This document shows positions 8,719-16,985 of a stretch of DNA of 23,865 bases, piece by piece (within the stretch, counting starts at the first letter, position 1; every line of letters begins with the position of its first letter). This DNA is from Erwinia pyrifoliae DSM 12163 (GTDB lineage: Bacteria; Pseudomonadota; Gammaproteobacteria; Enterobacterales; Enterobacteriaceae), in contig NC_017390.1 of NCBI RefSeq assembly GCF_000026985.1, positions 3,858,533 to 3,882,397 of the forward strand. The letters run 5' to 3'. The notes beneath the pieces were generated by a model. It worked only from the letters and a program-made list of their open reading frames with translations, was not told the DNA's origin and searched no databases. The position numbers and the translations under genes were made by a program.

Positions 8719-8847
8719 TTACATCTCATGACTGGTCGGACGGAACAGGATCTCATTGATATCGACGTTTTCAGGCTGGCTGATAGCAAAAGCGACAACG
8801 CTGGCAAAAGACCCGGCTGAAATGGCGTAGTACTTCACGACCGTACC
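8719..8847 (-). pseudogene. 3' remnant of a short-chain dehydrogenase (SDR) gene
   Basis: On the minus strand this short frame reads KYYAISAGSFASVVAFAISQ, then PENVDINEILFRPTSHEM and a stop at 8719-8721. This is the typical C-terminal end of classical SDR oxidoreductases (AI.QPE.VDINEILFRPT). Just upstream the frame closes with TAA, and nothing of the Rossmann NAD-binding part (GxxxGxG) or the YxxxK active site is present. It is therefore a fragment left after a deletion or rearrangement. The rightward frame covering 8524-8820 lies partly opposite and shows no family features. Confidence 0.7.
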
Positions 8848-8877
8848 TTATAACCGGCAGCGGAGGCCACCGGACTG

Positions 8878-9375
8878 TTATAACTTGTCTTTACGCGACA
8901 TGCGGTCCAGATAGCCCATCACAAACGCTGACAGCACAAACGTCAGGTGGATGATCACATACCACAGCAGCTTGTTATCGGGGATGTTGCGCGCGTCCAT
9001 AAACACCCGCAGCAGGTGAATGGATGAGATGGCAACAATCGACGCCGCGACTTTATTTTTCAACGAGCCGGAATCCATCTTGCCCAGCCAGTTAAGCTTC
9101 TCTTTATGCTCGGCAAGATCCAGCTTGGAAACAAAGTTCTCATAGCCCGAAAGCATCACCATCACCAGCAGGCCACCGACCAGCGTCAGATCGATCATCG
9201 ACAGCAGCACCAGCACCATATCGTTTTCCGCCATGCTCAACACATGCGGCAGCAGATGAAATACCTCCTGAAAAAACTTAATGCCCAGCGCCAGCAGTCC
9301 CAGTGATAGCCCAAGGTAGATTGGCGCCAGCAGCCAGCGCGAGGCATAAATCAGGTTTTCAACAAAACGTTCCAT
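8878..9375 (-). CDS. yqhA: YqhA family inner-membrane protein (UPF0114)
   Basis: A 165-aa integral membrane protein almost colinear with E. coli YqhA: MERFVEN start, [20 protein letters not shown] (first membrane helix), a second helix around [20 protein letters not shown], the conserved [11 protein letters not shown] and [20 protein letters not shown] segments, and a last helix [18 protein letters not shown]. The function is unknown in this family. ATG 9375 is chosen because it matches the family start and has GTGGA just upstream; the frame extends seven codons further to ATG 9396, which is probably not used. It is a single gene, conserved chromosomal background at the edge of the accessory island that follows. 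Confidence 0.92.
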   Translation of the reverse strand: MERFVENLIYASRWLLAPIYLGLSLGLLALGIKFFQEVFHLLPHVLSMAENDMVLVLLSMIDLTLVGGLLVMVMLSGYENFVSKLDLAEHKEKLNWLGKMDSGSLKNKVAASIVAISSIHLLRVFMDARNIPDNKLLWYVIIHLTFVLSAFVMGYLDRMSRKDKL

Positions 9376-9798
9376 AGCATCCACGTCACTCTTCAACAGG
9401 GCGCACAGTATACCCGAAGGTCGCAGAAATTTTTCAACCGGCTCTTCGTTAATCGTCGGATTTAAGTGATTTCAGGTGGTGATACCGCAGACGACATCGT
9501 CTTATCAGCATTTGTTGTCCAGGAGGAACCTCAGGCAGTGGCTTTTGACAATAAGTTAAACAGTTCAGAATCTGATCAGAGGAATATAGTCTGATTTTTT
9601 TTAGAAAAAACAGAGTTCATATTCAATTACCGCCAGTTAAAATCAAACTTGGGACAGGTCGGCATTCTGTCACCACACTATTTCGCATAGTGTCATATCA
9701 CACTCTCTGTTTAAAAAACCATTAGCACGCTCAATCGAAGAAAAAGCATCCCATTATATTATCTGCATTCAATCATAAACGTTCAATTAAAAGGGAGG
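9376..9798. other. AT-rich intergenic stretch without an assignable gene
   Basis: No convincing gene is seen here. Features present are a perfect 7-bp stem with TTCGC loop at 9675-9693 (ACACTAT and ATAGTGT), a T-run facing an A-run at 9593-9611, and a 43-codon frame at 9466-9594 that begins GTG and encodes V-I-S-G-G directly after a stop codon. The last could be a chance or decayed double-glycine leader, and is not called as a gene. Confidence 0.35.
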
Positions 9799-9921
9799 AT
9801 GAATCCGGGAATTATACTCTGGTCGATAAAAGATAAACTGAGTGAAGCTCCAGGCAGAAAAAATCACCCTGTGATAGTAAATATACGAAAAGGGCGAGTG
9901 AACTCCCAATATTTACAATAA
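9799..9921 (+). CDS. Possible 40-aa small protein, unknown
   Basis: A short frame starting ATG with AAGGGAGG touching the start codon, and ending at a TAA that overlaps a terminator-like hairpin. The peptide begins MNPGIILWSIKDKLSEAPGR and is basic toward its end. It has no double-glycine leader and no membrane segment. The ribosome-binding site is strong but unusually close to the ATG, which weakens the call. It is included because it lies in the AT-rich island ahead of a bacteriocin exporter, where small genes are expected. It may be spurious. Confidence 0.3.
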   Translation: MNPGIILWSIKDKLSEAPGRKNHPVIVNIRKGRVNSQYLQ

Positions 9922-9937
9922 GCGTCACCGGACGCTT
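9920..9937 (+). terminator. Hairpin, possible terminator
   Basis: Perfect 7-bp stem AAGCGTC/GACGCTT with a 4-nt loop (ACCG), followed by TACTTAC. It starts within the stop codon of the 40-aa frame. The T-run is weak. Confidence 0.4.
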
Positions 9938-10000
9938 TACTTACGCGTCACTCTTCATCTATATTTATTCGGCACTGGGTATTCATTGACTGGCGAACAC

Positions 10001-10213
10001 ATGAAATCAGCAACTTTCAACCTAATCAGCTTGGCACTAACCATTTTCCTGGCTTATACATCAAGCATTCATTTGATTGGGAATGAAAATTTCCCCGACC
10101 TGTTCCTCATTATGTTTAGCTTTTTTGGCTTTCGCAGTTTGGTCAAAATGGTTCTCGCAAAGATACTCGATAACTTCACCCACAATGAGTCATTGACCGG
10201 AGAAAAAATTTGA
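10001..10213 (+). CDS. Small two-helix membrane protein, candidate bacteriocin immunity protein
   Basis: A 70-aa protein starting MKSATFN (a TTG at 9986 would add five residues). It has a hydrophobic helix LISLALTIFLAYTSS, a short polar loop (IGNENFPD), a second hydrophobic helix LFLIMFSFFGF, and a charged C-terminal tail. Size and topology resemble immunity proteins encoded beside class II microcin and colicin V exporters, such as Cvi (78 aa). The exporter genes cvaA-cvaB begin about 440 nt downstream on the same strand. No sequence family could be named with certainty and no clear ribosome-binding site is seen, so the immunity role is inference from context. Confidence 0.5.
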   Translation: MKSATFNLISLALTIFLAYTSSIHLIGNENFPDLFLIMFSFFGFRSLVKMVLAKILDNFTHNESLTGEKI

Positions 10214-10240
10214 ACGTGTTGAATTTTGCAGAGATAAGTA

Positions 10241-10393
10241 ATGAGATGGCTTGACCAATATTTAGTAAATATTCTTAATCTGACAACGACGTCTGAGGCT
10301 AGCAGTTCCGTTAAAGTCATCTCCCATTACAGGAGAGTATATTTTAATATCGTGACAGGCTACTTCACGCGCGAACTTAACCGCTTCATATAG
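10241..10393 (+). CDS. Possible 50-aa small protein, unknown
   Basis: This frame starts ATG 10241, 27 nt after the stop of the 70-aa membrane protein, and ends TAG at 10391-10393. The peptide begins MRWLDQYLVNILNLT, has a serine-rich middle, and ends in an aromatic, basic part with HYRRVYFNIVTGYFTREL. No double-glycine leader is present. The ribosome-binding site is weak (GAGA about 7 nt upstream). It could be cargo, part of an immunity unit, or a chance frame; confidence is low. Confidence 0.3.
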   Translation: MRWLDQYLVNILNLTTTSEASSSVKVISHYRRVYFNIVTGYFTRELNRFI

Positions 10394-10654
10394 GGATGGC
10401 TGATGGGAGGCGGCGTTCTGTTAAAAAAGATATCTCTATGATTTAGCTTTCCTTTAATCCTAATCTCTATTTTCCATAAAGATACATCGAGAAAACAACA
10501 CGTTTACTGGCGTTTTCTTATCGACTTTCATCTATTATTACATTGTAATTTCTTTGTAATAGGGCAGTTGATTTGTTAACCCGGATGAAATAAAGCAAAT
10601 TTAAAAATCACATATTTATTCTTCAATAAGAATAAATCTATCAGGAGAATAACG
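10394..10654. promoter_or_regulatory. Probable cvaA promoter region with 11-bp spaced direct repeat
   Basis: TTGTAAT occurs at 10543-10549 and again at 10554-10560, exactly one helical turn apart. This is the usual shape of an OmpR/PhoB-family response-regulator site, and the GTAA cores recall CpxR boxes. It lies about 95 nt upstream of the cvaA start. No experimentally defined site matches with certainty. Confidence 0.4.
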
Positions 10655-11929
10655 TTGTTTCGCCAGGAAGCTATCGATAAGCAGAAAATGAAATGGCGCG
10701 GTCGGGCGCTTCTCCTCCCCGGCATTCCTTTTTGGCTCATGGCGGGATTGTGTATCTTCTTTTTTATCACCTTTCTGACTTTTGTGATCGCCGGAACCTA
10801 CACCCGAAGGGTGAACGTCACAGGGGAGATATCCAGCTACCCCCGTGCGGCTAACGTCTACTCCAGTGTCCAGGGTGTGGTGGTCAAGCAATTTGTCACT
10901 GCAGGCCAGGTAATCAAGGCGGGCGCTCCTGTCTACCAAATCGACGTCAGTAAAAGCACTCATAGCGGCGTAGTCAGTGACAATCAACGCAGGGATATTG
11001 CCAGTCAGATGACGCGCATTGAGCAAATCATTAGCCGGCTGGAAAGCAATAAGAAAAATACTCTCGACATGCTGGGAAAGCAAAAAGCGCAGTACACCAG
11101 CGCATTCCAACGCTCTACCGACATTATCCATCATGCCCGGGAAGGGATCCGCATCATGAAGGAGAATATGGAGAACTACCGACAGTATCAGACGAAAGGA
11201 CTCATCACTAAGGATCAGCTAACTAGCCAGGTGGCGCTGTATTACCAGCAGCAAAACAGCCTGCTGGGGCTGTCTGGGCAAAATGAACAAAATGCACTGC
11301 AAATCACCGCACTGGAAAGTCAGATTCACATTCAGGCAGCCGACTACGACAACCAAATTTACCAGATGGAGCTACAGCGTTACGAGCGACAAAAAGAACT
11401 GCTCAACATTGACGCTGGTGGGGCGATTATCGTGCGTGCGTTGGCTGACGGCCGCATCGATTCGCTCAGCGTCACGGTCGGGCAGATGGTCAATGCAGGC
11501 GACAGCCTGCTACAGATTATCCCGAACAACATCGACCATTATTCGCTGGTGCTATGGCTACCTAATACTGCCATTCCCTATGTCAACGTCAGCGATCGGG
11601 TCAACATACGCTATGAGGCTTTCCCGAAAGAGAAATTTGGCCAGTTCGCCGGCACGGTTTCCATCATCTCTAAAACGCCTGCCTCACCGCAGGAAATGAT
11701 GACATGGCAGGGCGCACCTAAGGATGGGCCGACCGCATCGATACCTTACTACAAGGTGATCGTCAGGCCGGAAAAACAGAGCGTTGAATACAGTGGTAAG
11801 CGCCTGAGCCTGGAAAATGGCATGAAGGCGCAAAGCACCCTGTTTCTTGAAGAAAGGAAGATTTATCAATGGATGTTGTCGCCGTTCTACGACATGAAAC
11901 ACAGCGTAAAGGGAGCGGTCAATGAGTAA
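10655..11929 (+). CDS. cvaA: CvaA-like membrane fusion protein of a microcin/colicin V exporter
   Basis: This is the periplasmic adaptor (HlyD family) that links the inner-membrane ABC transporter to TolC in a type I exporter for small bacteriocins. The 424-aa sequence closely follows ColV CvaA: MFRQEA start, [15 protein letters not shown], one membrane helix (about 25-48), the [12 protein letters not shown] segment, a lipoyl half-motif (VQGVVVKQF), a long coiled-coil region (about 105-265) containing [15 protein letters not shown] repeats ([20 protein letters not shown]), the second lipoyl half and a C-terminal [13 protein letters not shown]. The start is TTG at 10655, supported by AGGAG at 10643-10647. 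It overlaps cvaB by 8 nt, so the pair is translationally coupled. A TolC partner is expected elsewhere in the genome. Confidence 0.92.
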   Translation: MFRQEAIDKQKMKWRGRALLLPGIPFWLMAGLCIFFFITFLTFVIAGTYTRRVNVTGEISSYPRAANVYSSVQGVVVKQFVTAGQVIKAGAPVYQIDVSKSTHSGVVSDNQRRDIASQMTRIEQIISRLESNKKNTLDMLGKQKAQYTSAFQRSTDIIHHAREGIRIMKENMENYRQYQTKGLITKDQLTSQVALYYQQQNSLLGLSGQNEQNALQITALESQIHIQAADYDNQIYQMELQRYERQKELLNIDAGGAIIVRALADGRIDSLSVTVGQMVNAGDSLLQIIPNNIDHYSLVLWLPNTAIPYVNVSDRVNIRYEAFPKEKFGQFAGTVSIISKTPASPQEMMTWQGAPKDGPTASIPYYKVIVRPEKQSVEYSGKRLSLENGMKAQSTLFLEERKIYQWMLSPFYDMKHSVKGAVNE

Positions 11930-14021
11930 GCTCTCCTTAAAGACGCTCATCGGAAAGCTGGACATACGCTTACGTCGCCGCCTACCGCTTATCCATCAAA
12001 CCGAGTCGTCCGAGTGCGGACTGGCTTGCCTCGCGATGATCTGCGGCCACTATGGCAAGAACGTCGATCTGATAGCACTGCGTCGGCAGTTCAACCTGTC
12101 AGCGCGCGGCACTACGCTGGCCGGGCTGATTGGCATTGCCGATCGGATGGGACTCACCACACGCCCGCTGTCATTGGATCTCGACAACCTCGGCGCGCTG
12201 CAAGTGCCGTGCATACTGCACTGGGAATTCAACCATTTTGTAGTACTAGTGAGTATCAGGCGCGACCGGGTGGTACTGCACGATCCGGCGCGCGGTCGCC
12301 GTATCGTGAGTAAGACGGAACTGTCACAAAGCTTTACCGGCGTGGCGCTCGAAGCCTGGCCCGGCAACGATTTCACAGCGAATACGGTGTGTAACCGCTT
12401 TAGCCTGCGCAAACTGACAAGCAGTGTGCACGGCCTCAAAGGTGTGCTCGGAAAAATATTTTGTCTGTCCCTGGTGATCGAAACCATTAACCTGGTGATG
12501 CCGGTCGGCACGCAACTGGTAATGGATCATGCGCTTCCTGCAGGGGATCGCGGTCTGTTGGCGCTCATCTGTGCTGGGTTGATGATGTTCATTCTGCTGC
12601 GAGTGGCGGTTAGCATGGTACGATCCTGGTCTTCACTGGTCATGTCGACACTGATTAACGTCCAGTGGCAGTCGGGGCTGTTTAGCCACCTGCTGCGTCT
12701 GCCGCTAAGCTATTTTGAACGGCGCAAGCTGGGTGACATTCAGTCACGCTTCGGTTCGCTGGATGTACTCCGCAGCACCTTCACCACCAGCATCGTCGGT
12801 GCCATCATGGATAGCATCATGGTCATCGGTGTACTGGTGATGCTGGCCCTGTACGGAGCCTGGCTGACCTGGATCGTGATAGCCTTTACCGCTGTGTACG
12901 TGCTGTTGCGCCTGCTGACCTACAATTACTATCGGCAGCTGTCCGAGGAGTCGCTGGTGAGGAGCGCCCGGGCCAGCTCATATTTTATGGAAACGCTGTA
13001 CGGCATTGCCACGGTCAAGGTGCAGGGCATGGCGGAACGCCGCAGTGCACACTGGCTTAATCTTGAAATCGACAGCATTAATACGGGTATCCGGGTCAAC
13101 AAAATGGACATGGTGTTTGGTGGCATCAACACGTTTGTCGCCGCCTGCGACCAGATAGCGATCCTGTGGTTAGGCACCAGCCTGGTGATCGACAATCAAA
13201 TGACCATCGGTATGTTCGTCGCATTTAACGCCTTTCGCGGTCAGTTCTCCGACCGGATCGGTTCGCTAACCGAGTTTTTGCTGCGGCTGCGAATGATGAG
13301 CCTGCACAACGAACGCATAGCCGATATTGCCCTTCACCCGCGAGAGTGCCGCAAACCCGATATCCCTTATGAGGCCGGGCTAAAGTCGGCTTCGCTGACA
13401 ACGCACGCGCTAAGTTTCCGTTATGATAGCCAGTCACCGACCATTTTTAGCGACCTGAACATCTCCATTGCGCCGGGGGAAAGCGTGGCTATTGTCGGGC
13501 CGTCAGGGGCAGGGAAAACCACGCTAATGAAGGTGTTGTGCGGGTTATTCACGCCAGACGGCGGCAGGATCGAGATGGATGGTATTGATATTCAGCAAAT
13601 AGGGATCAACAACTATCACAAGATGATTGCCTGTGTCATGCAGGACGACAAGCTGTTCTCCGGCTCTATCAGCGATAATATATGCGGTTTTCACGAAGAG
13701 ACAGATAAAGACTGGATGCAGGCGTGCGCGCAGGCCAGCTATTTGCATGAGGTCATCATGTGCTTGCCAATGGGATATGAAACACTTATCGGCGAACTGG
13801 GGGAAGGCTTGTCCGGTGGTCAGAAGCAACGCCTGTTCATCGCCCGGGCGCTTTATAAAAAGCCGGGGATCCTGTTTCTGGATGAGGCAACCAGCGCACT
13901 GGACAAGGAAAGCGAGGATGCGGTGAATCAGGCGATCAAGGGCCTCAGCATAACGCGGATTATCATTGCCCACCGTGAAACGACGATAGCCTCGGCAGAC
14001 AGGGTGATAAACCTGGTCTGA
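11922..14021 (+). CDS. cvaB: CvaB-like peptidase/ABC exporter for double-glycine bacteriocins
   Basis: This inner-membrane transporter both cuts the leader from a double-glycine precursor and exports the peptide. The N-terminal C39 peptidase (1-150) has Cys32 ([11 protein letters not shown]), His105 (NHFVVL) and Asp121 (HDPARG), the same positions as the catalytic triad reported for ColV CvaB. The membrane domain (about 165-460) is followed by an ATPase with Walker [10 protein letters not shown] (526-534), signature LSGGQ (630-634), Walker B ILFLDE and H-loop His684. The length of 699 aa equals the family norm, and the protein appears fully intact. No precursor with a GG leader was found in this window, so its cargo is unknown. 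The gene is moderate-GC, in contrast to the AT-rich DNA upstream of cvaA. Confidence 0.93.
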   Translation: MSKLSLKTLIGKLDIRLRRRLPLIHQTESSECGLACLAMICGHYGKNVDLIALRRQFNLSARGTTLAGLIGIADRMGLTTRPLSLDLDNLGALQVPCILHWEFNHFVVLVSIRRDRVVLHDPARGRRIVSKTELSQSFTGVALEAWPGNDFTANTVCNRFSLRKLTSSVHGLKGVLGKIFCLSLVIETINLVMPVGTQLVMDHALPAGDRGLLALICAGLMMFILLRVAVSMVRSWSSLVMSTLINVQWQSGLFSHLLRLPLSYFERRKLGDIQSRFGSLDVLRSTFTTSIVGAIMDSIMVIGVLVMLALYGAWLTWIVIAFTAVYVLLRLLTYNYYRQLSEESLVRSARASSYFMETLYGIATVKVQGMAERRSAHWLNLEIDSINTGIRVNKMDMVFGGINTFVAACDQIAILWLGTSLVIDNQMTIGMFVAFNAFRGQFSDRIGSLTEFLLRLRMMSLHNERIADIALHPRECRKPDIPYEAGLKSASLTTHALSFRYDSQSPTIFSDLNISIAPGESVAIVGPSGAGKTTLMKVLCGLFTPDGGRIEMDGIDIQQIGINNYHKMIACVMQDDKLFSGSISDNICGFHEETDKDWMQACAQASYLHEVIMCLPMGYETLIGELGEGLSGGQKQRLFIARALYKKPGILFLDEATSALDKESEDAVNQAIKGLSITRIIIAHRETTIASADRVINLV

Positions 14022-14115
14022 ACACCAGACTTTCCCCCGCCATAGCACTAGGTTGAATAAGCGATGCAGGACGATGGTAAAACTGGGGTATAGAGTGATT
14101 TTTACATAATGGTAA

Positions 14116-14346
14116 TACCAGCCGCATCGTCTTGAAGGAGCCATTGGCGCACTGGCGAGCATCGAACCCGATAGTAAAATGGCTTATCGCCAGCCGTCAG
14201 TTCTGAATCGGCTGGCCTTGCTTTTGCAGCGCCGACAGGGTAGCCAGGCAGATGTCGTGGTGCGCCTGGACATTTGTCAGGAACGGTTAAGACTGGTCGA
14301 TTCTATTCATCCCACAAGTCATTTAGATCCTGTACTTTATATCTAA
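14116..14346 (+). pseudogene. Open-frame remnant of unidentified gene
   Basis: After TAA at 14113-14115 this frame stays open for 76 codons to TAA at 14344. It reads protein-like: RLEGAIGALASIEPDSKMAY, RQPSVLNRLALLLQRRQG, then LDICQERLRLVDSIHPTS. No start codon with a ribosome-binding site exists near its beginning; the internal ATG at 14179 would give only 55 aa. The composition is GC-rich and charged like a real enterobacterial gene, unlike the AT-rich flank to its right. It may be the 3' end of a gene truncated when the neighbouring modules arrived. The family was not recognised. Confidence 0.35.
14189..14216 (+). terminator. Hairpin downstream of cvaB, possible terminator
   Basis: Inverted repeat GCCAGCCG/CGGCTGGC with a 12-nt loop, followed by CTTGCTTTTG. 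It is about 170 nt after the cvaB stop. The T-run is imperfect and the hairpin lies inside the unidentified open frame. Confidence 0.3.
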
Positions 14347-14457
14347 ATAATTTTTATTAGAATAAAAAACTCACGACCACTCATTATAGGGAAGGAAGAC
14401 ATTTCACCTCCCAACCCAAAATATCTGTATTCTGACTAGTATTTTATATTTTCAGAT
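14347..14457. other. AT-rich junction between the exporter and the lipase module
   Basis: A short AT-rich stretch (TAAATAATTTTTATTAGAAT) lies downstream of the leftward immunity gene. No gene or clear terminator is seen, though T-rich tracts on either strand could help stop transcription. Confidence 0.3.
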
Positions 14458-15198
14458 CTAATTCCCACCAATGGACTTCCTTATTTCAATTAACGACTTT
14501 ATATATTTATTTTCTTTGTCACCTTCGGAAATTTCTTTATTAACTAGTGAAACAAAATTATCGTTGAACCTGTCATTAATTAATGGGTCAGCTCCATTTA
14601 ATAACAAAAGCTGTATATGTTCTATCTTGCCAGAATATAACGCATTTATTAATGGTGTTCTTTTTAAAGAATCTTGTATGTTTAGATCGGCTCTGTAATC
14701 AATTAAAACTTTTAATGTCTCAGTATTCTTAGCATTAAAGCTTTCGAATATAATTGGCTCATGATGAACTCTGTCCCTGGCATTTGGCGATAACCCCCCA
14801 TCAAGAATCGCTTTTATCCAAATCCCTTTATCCGCCTGCATCATGGACTCTGCCGGACTGCCTGGCATATTGGGCTGTGGCTGTAAGGGATCTGCACCTG
14901 CCTTAACCAGTTCGGTTATTATCTGAAGTCTCTCCGGCGTGGCCTGATCATAGAGTGAACTGCTTATTGCCCAGAACAGCAGGGTCATAGACGCTTTCCC
15001 CGGCCGGTTTAGCTCTTCTGCGCTCATGTCAGGCAAAATTTTTCTTATTTCACCCCGTTCTCCTTTTTCAATTTCCTTTGCCAGAGCTAACTGCTTCCCT
15101 TCAAAATAATCCTGCGCTTTTAAATCCATACCTTTTTTACACCCCTGCACCATCAACGCTGAAAGTAATATCGTGATTACAATTAGTATTCTTTTCAT
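14458..15198 (-). CDS. Ankyrin-repeat lipoprotein, Tli-like immunity to lipase toxin
   Basis: A 246-aa lipoprotein: a hydrophobic signal ends in LMVQGC with the lipidated Cys at residue 20, followed by a helical part and ankyrin repeats (about 85-235) seen as TELVKAGADPLQ, AILDGGLSPNARD, VLIDYRADLNIQD and LLLLNGADPLIND. It overlaps the lipase gene by 4 nt (ATGA), so the two are translationally coupled. Ankyrin-repeat lipoproteins encoded next to phospholipase effectors are known as Tli immunity proteins in Enterobacter and relatives; they sit in the envelope and block the lipase when it arrives in the periplasm. That role is transferred from family and context. The gene is AT-rich compared with the iron genes to its right, a sign of transfer. 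Confidence 0.8.
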   Translation of the reverse strand: MKRILIVITILLSALMVQGCKKGMDLKAQDYFEGKQLALAKEIEKGERGEIRKILPDMSAEELNRPGKASMTLLFWAISSSLYDQATPERLQIITELVKAGADPLQPQPNMPGSPAESMMQADKGIWIKAILDGGLSPNARDRVHHEPIIFESFNAKNTETLKVLIDYRADLNIQDSLKRTPLINALYSGKIEHIQLLLLNGADPLINDRFNDNFVSLVNKEISEGDKENKYIKSLIEIRKSIGGN

Positions 15199-15971
15199 AT
15201 GCGCCCCCTGATTGTGGCAATATCCTCGTCTTTCTGGTCTTCAATACAATCGATCGCCTGGTCAATACCGTGCCTGTCGAGTAATGACCCCTTTCCTCCC
15301 GGCAGGGTGTGTTTCATCCCCACGGCATCCGGGATTACTGACGACAACCCCTCTTTTGCCGACAGTAAAGTAAGGTCGCCATTAACACTTTTGTAATCTT
15401 CTAACAGATTGACTTCCTGTATTTTCGTCAGCAGCTCGCCCTCTACCCGATAAGCCTGTATGTTTCTGGCGCTGCCAACAAGGGTTCCACCGTATTTCTC
15501 CACCGTGCCTGCATTAACCCCTGCGGCATTAAATGTCCATGCCGGTTTCCCACTGGCAACAGAAGCGGCAGAGGCCATACCACCACCAAGCGAGTGACCT
15601 GATATATCAATATTCCCTTTTGCACTCTTTCCGATCGAAACGGCTTTCTCATAATAATTTGAGTGGACACCAATTCCTTGATAAAGATTATTAGACCAGT
15701 CCGCAATGTTTTTAGTTTCAGGGAATTCACCTTTAATGAACGATGCAGTCACAGCTTTGATTGATGGAAGTTCAGGAGCTCTCGATCCCCTGAATACCAG
15801 CGTAGGATCCATCTCTGAGCCAAATATCGATTTATCCGGTGAATAGACCCGCGCAAGCTGGAAACACTGCCGGGAAGAGAAGCCGAGATCCCTTGAGATA
15901 GCCATCATACTGTTGGTCGAATTCATCAGGCGTTGCGCGGCCTGTTCAAGGTGGCGGCCAGCAGCGGGCAT
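15195..15971 (-). CDS. Lipase/phospholipase toxin (Tle-like), probably lacking its N-terminus
   Basis: A 258-aa class-3-type lipase. The nucleophile elbow is GHSLGGG (Ser127), preceded by FRGSRAPELP and DWSNNLYQGIG, and followed by AWTFNAAGVNAGTVEKYGG, YRVEGELLTKIQEVN and KHTLPGG-type His motifs (His221, His234). Related proteins are antibacterial phospholipase effectors sent by type VI or other polymorphic-toxin systems and paired with ankyrin lipoproteins, as here. The upstream frame is open back to a stop at the end of the siderophore-interacting gene, but no ribosome-binding site supports ATG 15971; ATG 15926 or later are alternatives. No PAAR, Rhs, VgrG or MIX-like delivery region precedes the lipase domain. 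It is probably an orphan or truncated effector kept with its immunity gene. Confidence 0.75.
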   Translation of the reverse strand: MPAAGRHLEQAAQRLMNSTNSMMAISRDLGFSSRQCFQLARVYSPDKSIFGSEMDPTLVFRGSRAPELPSIKAVTASFIKGEFPETKNIADWSNNLYQGIGVHSNYYEKAVSIGKSAKGNIDISGHSLGGGMASAASVASGKPAWTFNAAGVNAGTVEKYGGTLVGSARNIQAYRVEGELLTKIQEVNLLEDYKSVNGDLTLLSAKEGLSSVIPDAVGMKHTLPGGKGSLLDRHGIDQAIDCIEDQKDEDIATIRGRI

Positions 15972-16009
15972 AACACGCTGAAAAGCGCCTGCCCGCGATT
16001 GACGGAGCC

Positions 16010-16912
16010 TTAGCCTTTACGCCGGGGGCCACGGCTCCAGTAAGCCATAAAACTGATGCATTCAGCAGACAGACCGCGCTCACCTATCAGATAACGGCGC
16101 ACCTGTTTCACCGCGCTGGACTCGGCTGCCACCCAACCGTGGAAGCAGGTATCAGCCCCGGCGGCACGATCCCAAAGCAGATCGTCCTCATCGCCCTCTG
16201 ACAGCTCCTGGCGCGCCATTGCCGCCGCTGGCAGTACCACATGTTGCCTGACCGCACTCAGCATCGCTTCACCGTGCGCTGCGCCGTTTTCGTCACGCGG
16301 CAGCCAGTGAACTTCAGCAAAGCGGTAATGACTGAGATCGATACAGTCAGCGCGTTTTGGCAGCTCGATAAACAGTTGGATCGGCGGTGGGTTGCGCCAT
16401 TGCGCCAGCTGTTCAAGGATGGCTTTTGCCGCCGGGAACGCCGTTTCATCGGCCACCACCAGCGCCCGCTCAACGTTACGGTGCGGGTTCCACTCGTAGC
16501 CGCCGCTGTCCGTTGTGCAGGCACGGTTGGGGGCAATAATCTGTAAAGGATCGCCCGGCTGCGCGGCCAGCGCCCAGGCGGATGCCGGCCCTTCCGTGCC
16601 GTGCATCACAAACTCAACTTCGAACTCGCCGGCTTCTACATTGACGTGGCGCAGGGTGTAAGTACGCGCAACAGGGCGGAGATCTGCCGGCATGGCGCAA
16701 ACGGTTTCCCACCATGACTTTTCGCCGCTCAGTGACGACGGCGTCCCGTTGCGCGAGGGGAACAGCAGCTTGATGCGCTGATCTGGCGCATCCATCTTCA
16801 TCTGACGCACGTCATCACCGCTGAACACACAGCACAACATTGAAGGAGAAAGCACCTGCTTACGCGCCAGCACTACGTTGAATAAGCGATACTCCTGAAC
16901 ATCCGCCATCAT
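16010..16912 (-). CDS. Siderophore-interacting protein, ferric-siderophore reductase (ViuB/SIP family)
   Basis: A cytosolic flavoprotein that reduces iron in imported ferric siderophores. The FAD-binding motif RTYTLRH (about 103-109) is typical, followed by a GDPLQIIAPN segment, ADETAFPAAKAIL for the nucleotide-binding half, and the C-terminal GWVAAESSAVKQVRRYL and YWSRG motifs. The length of 300 aa fits the family. Either ATG 16912 or the next at 16909 may start; AAGGCGGA upstream favours the second. A Fur-like site lies about 75 nt upstream, so expression is expected under iron limitation. No siderophore biosynthesis or receptor gene lies nearby, so it likely serves siderophores encoded elsewhere. 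Confidence 0.9.
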   Translation of the reverse strand: MMADVQEYRLFNVVLARKQVLSPSMLCCVFSGDDVRQMKMDAPDQRIKLLFPSRNGTPSSLSGEKSWWETVCAMPADLRPVARTYTLRHVNVEAGEFEVEFVMHGTEGPASAWALAAQPGDPLQIIAPNRACTTDSGGYEWNPHRNVERALVVADETAFPAAKAILEQLAQWRNPPPIQLFIELPKRADCIDLSHYRFAEVHWLPRDENGAAHGEAMLSAVRQHVVLPAAAMARQELSEGDEDDLLWDRAAGADTCFHGWVAAESSAVKQVRRYLIGERGLSAECISFMAYWSRGPRRKG

Positions 16913-16985
16913 TCCGCCTTATAAATCTGAAAGCCCTGCACGTCCTGCAACGCGCCTGAGGGGGCAAAGAATAGCAAAGCCAAAT

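Noticed and set aside
8524..8820. Rightward 98-aa frame between the esterase and yqhA
   Set aside because: Its 3' half is the exact complement of the SDR remnant, and it shows no domain or good start.
9466..9594. A 43-codon frame beginning GTG and encoding V-I-S-G-G, resembling a double-glycine processing site upstream of the exporter
   Set aside because: There is a stop codon immediately before it, so no leader peptide exists, and the rest is acidic and short. Probably chance, or at most a relic.
10069..10320. Minus-strand frame starting MTLTELLAS, similar to the start of microcin leaders
   Set aside because: No Gly-Gly site follows, it is antisense to the small membrane protein gene, and the composition is not bacteriocin-like.
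10394..10440. MGGG-type short frame (GGAGGCGGC) just after the 50-codon frame
   Set aside because: It is only a dozen codons, has no leader before the glycines, and would need readthrough of TAG.
13545..14162. Leftward 205-aa frame across the end of cvaB
   Set aside because: It is antisense to the ATPase domain of cvaB, whose motifs are all intact.
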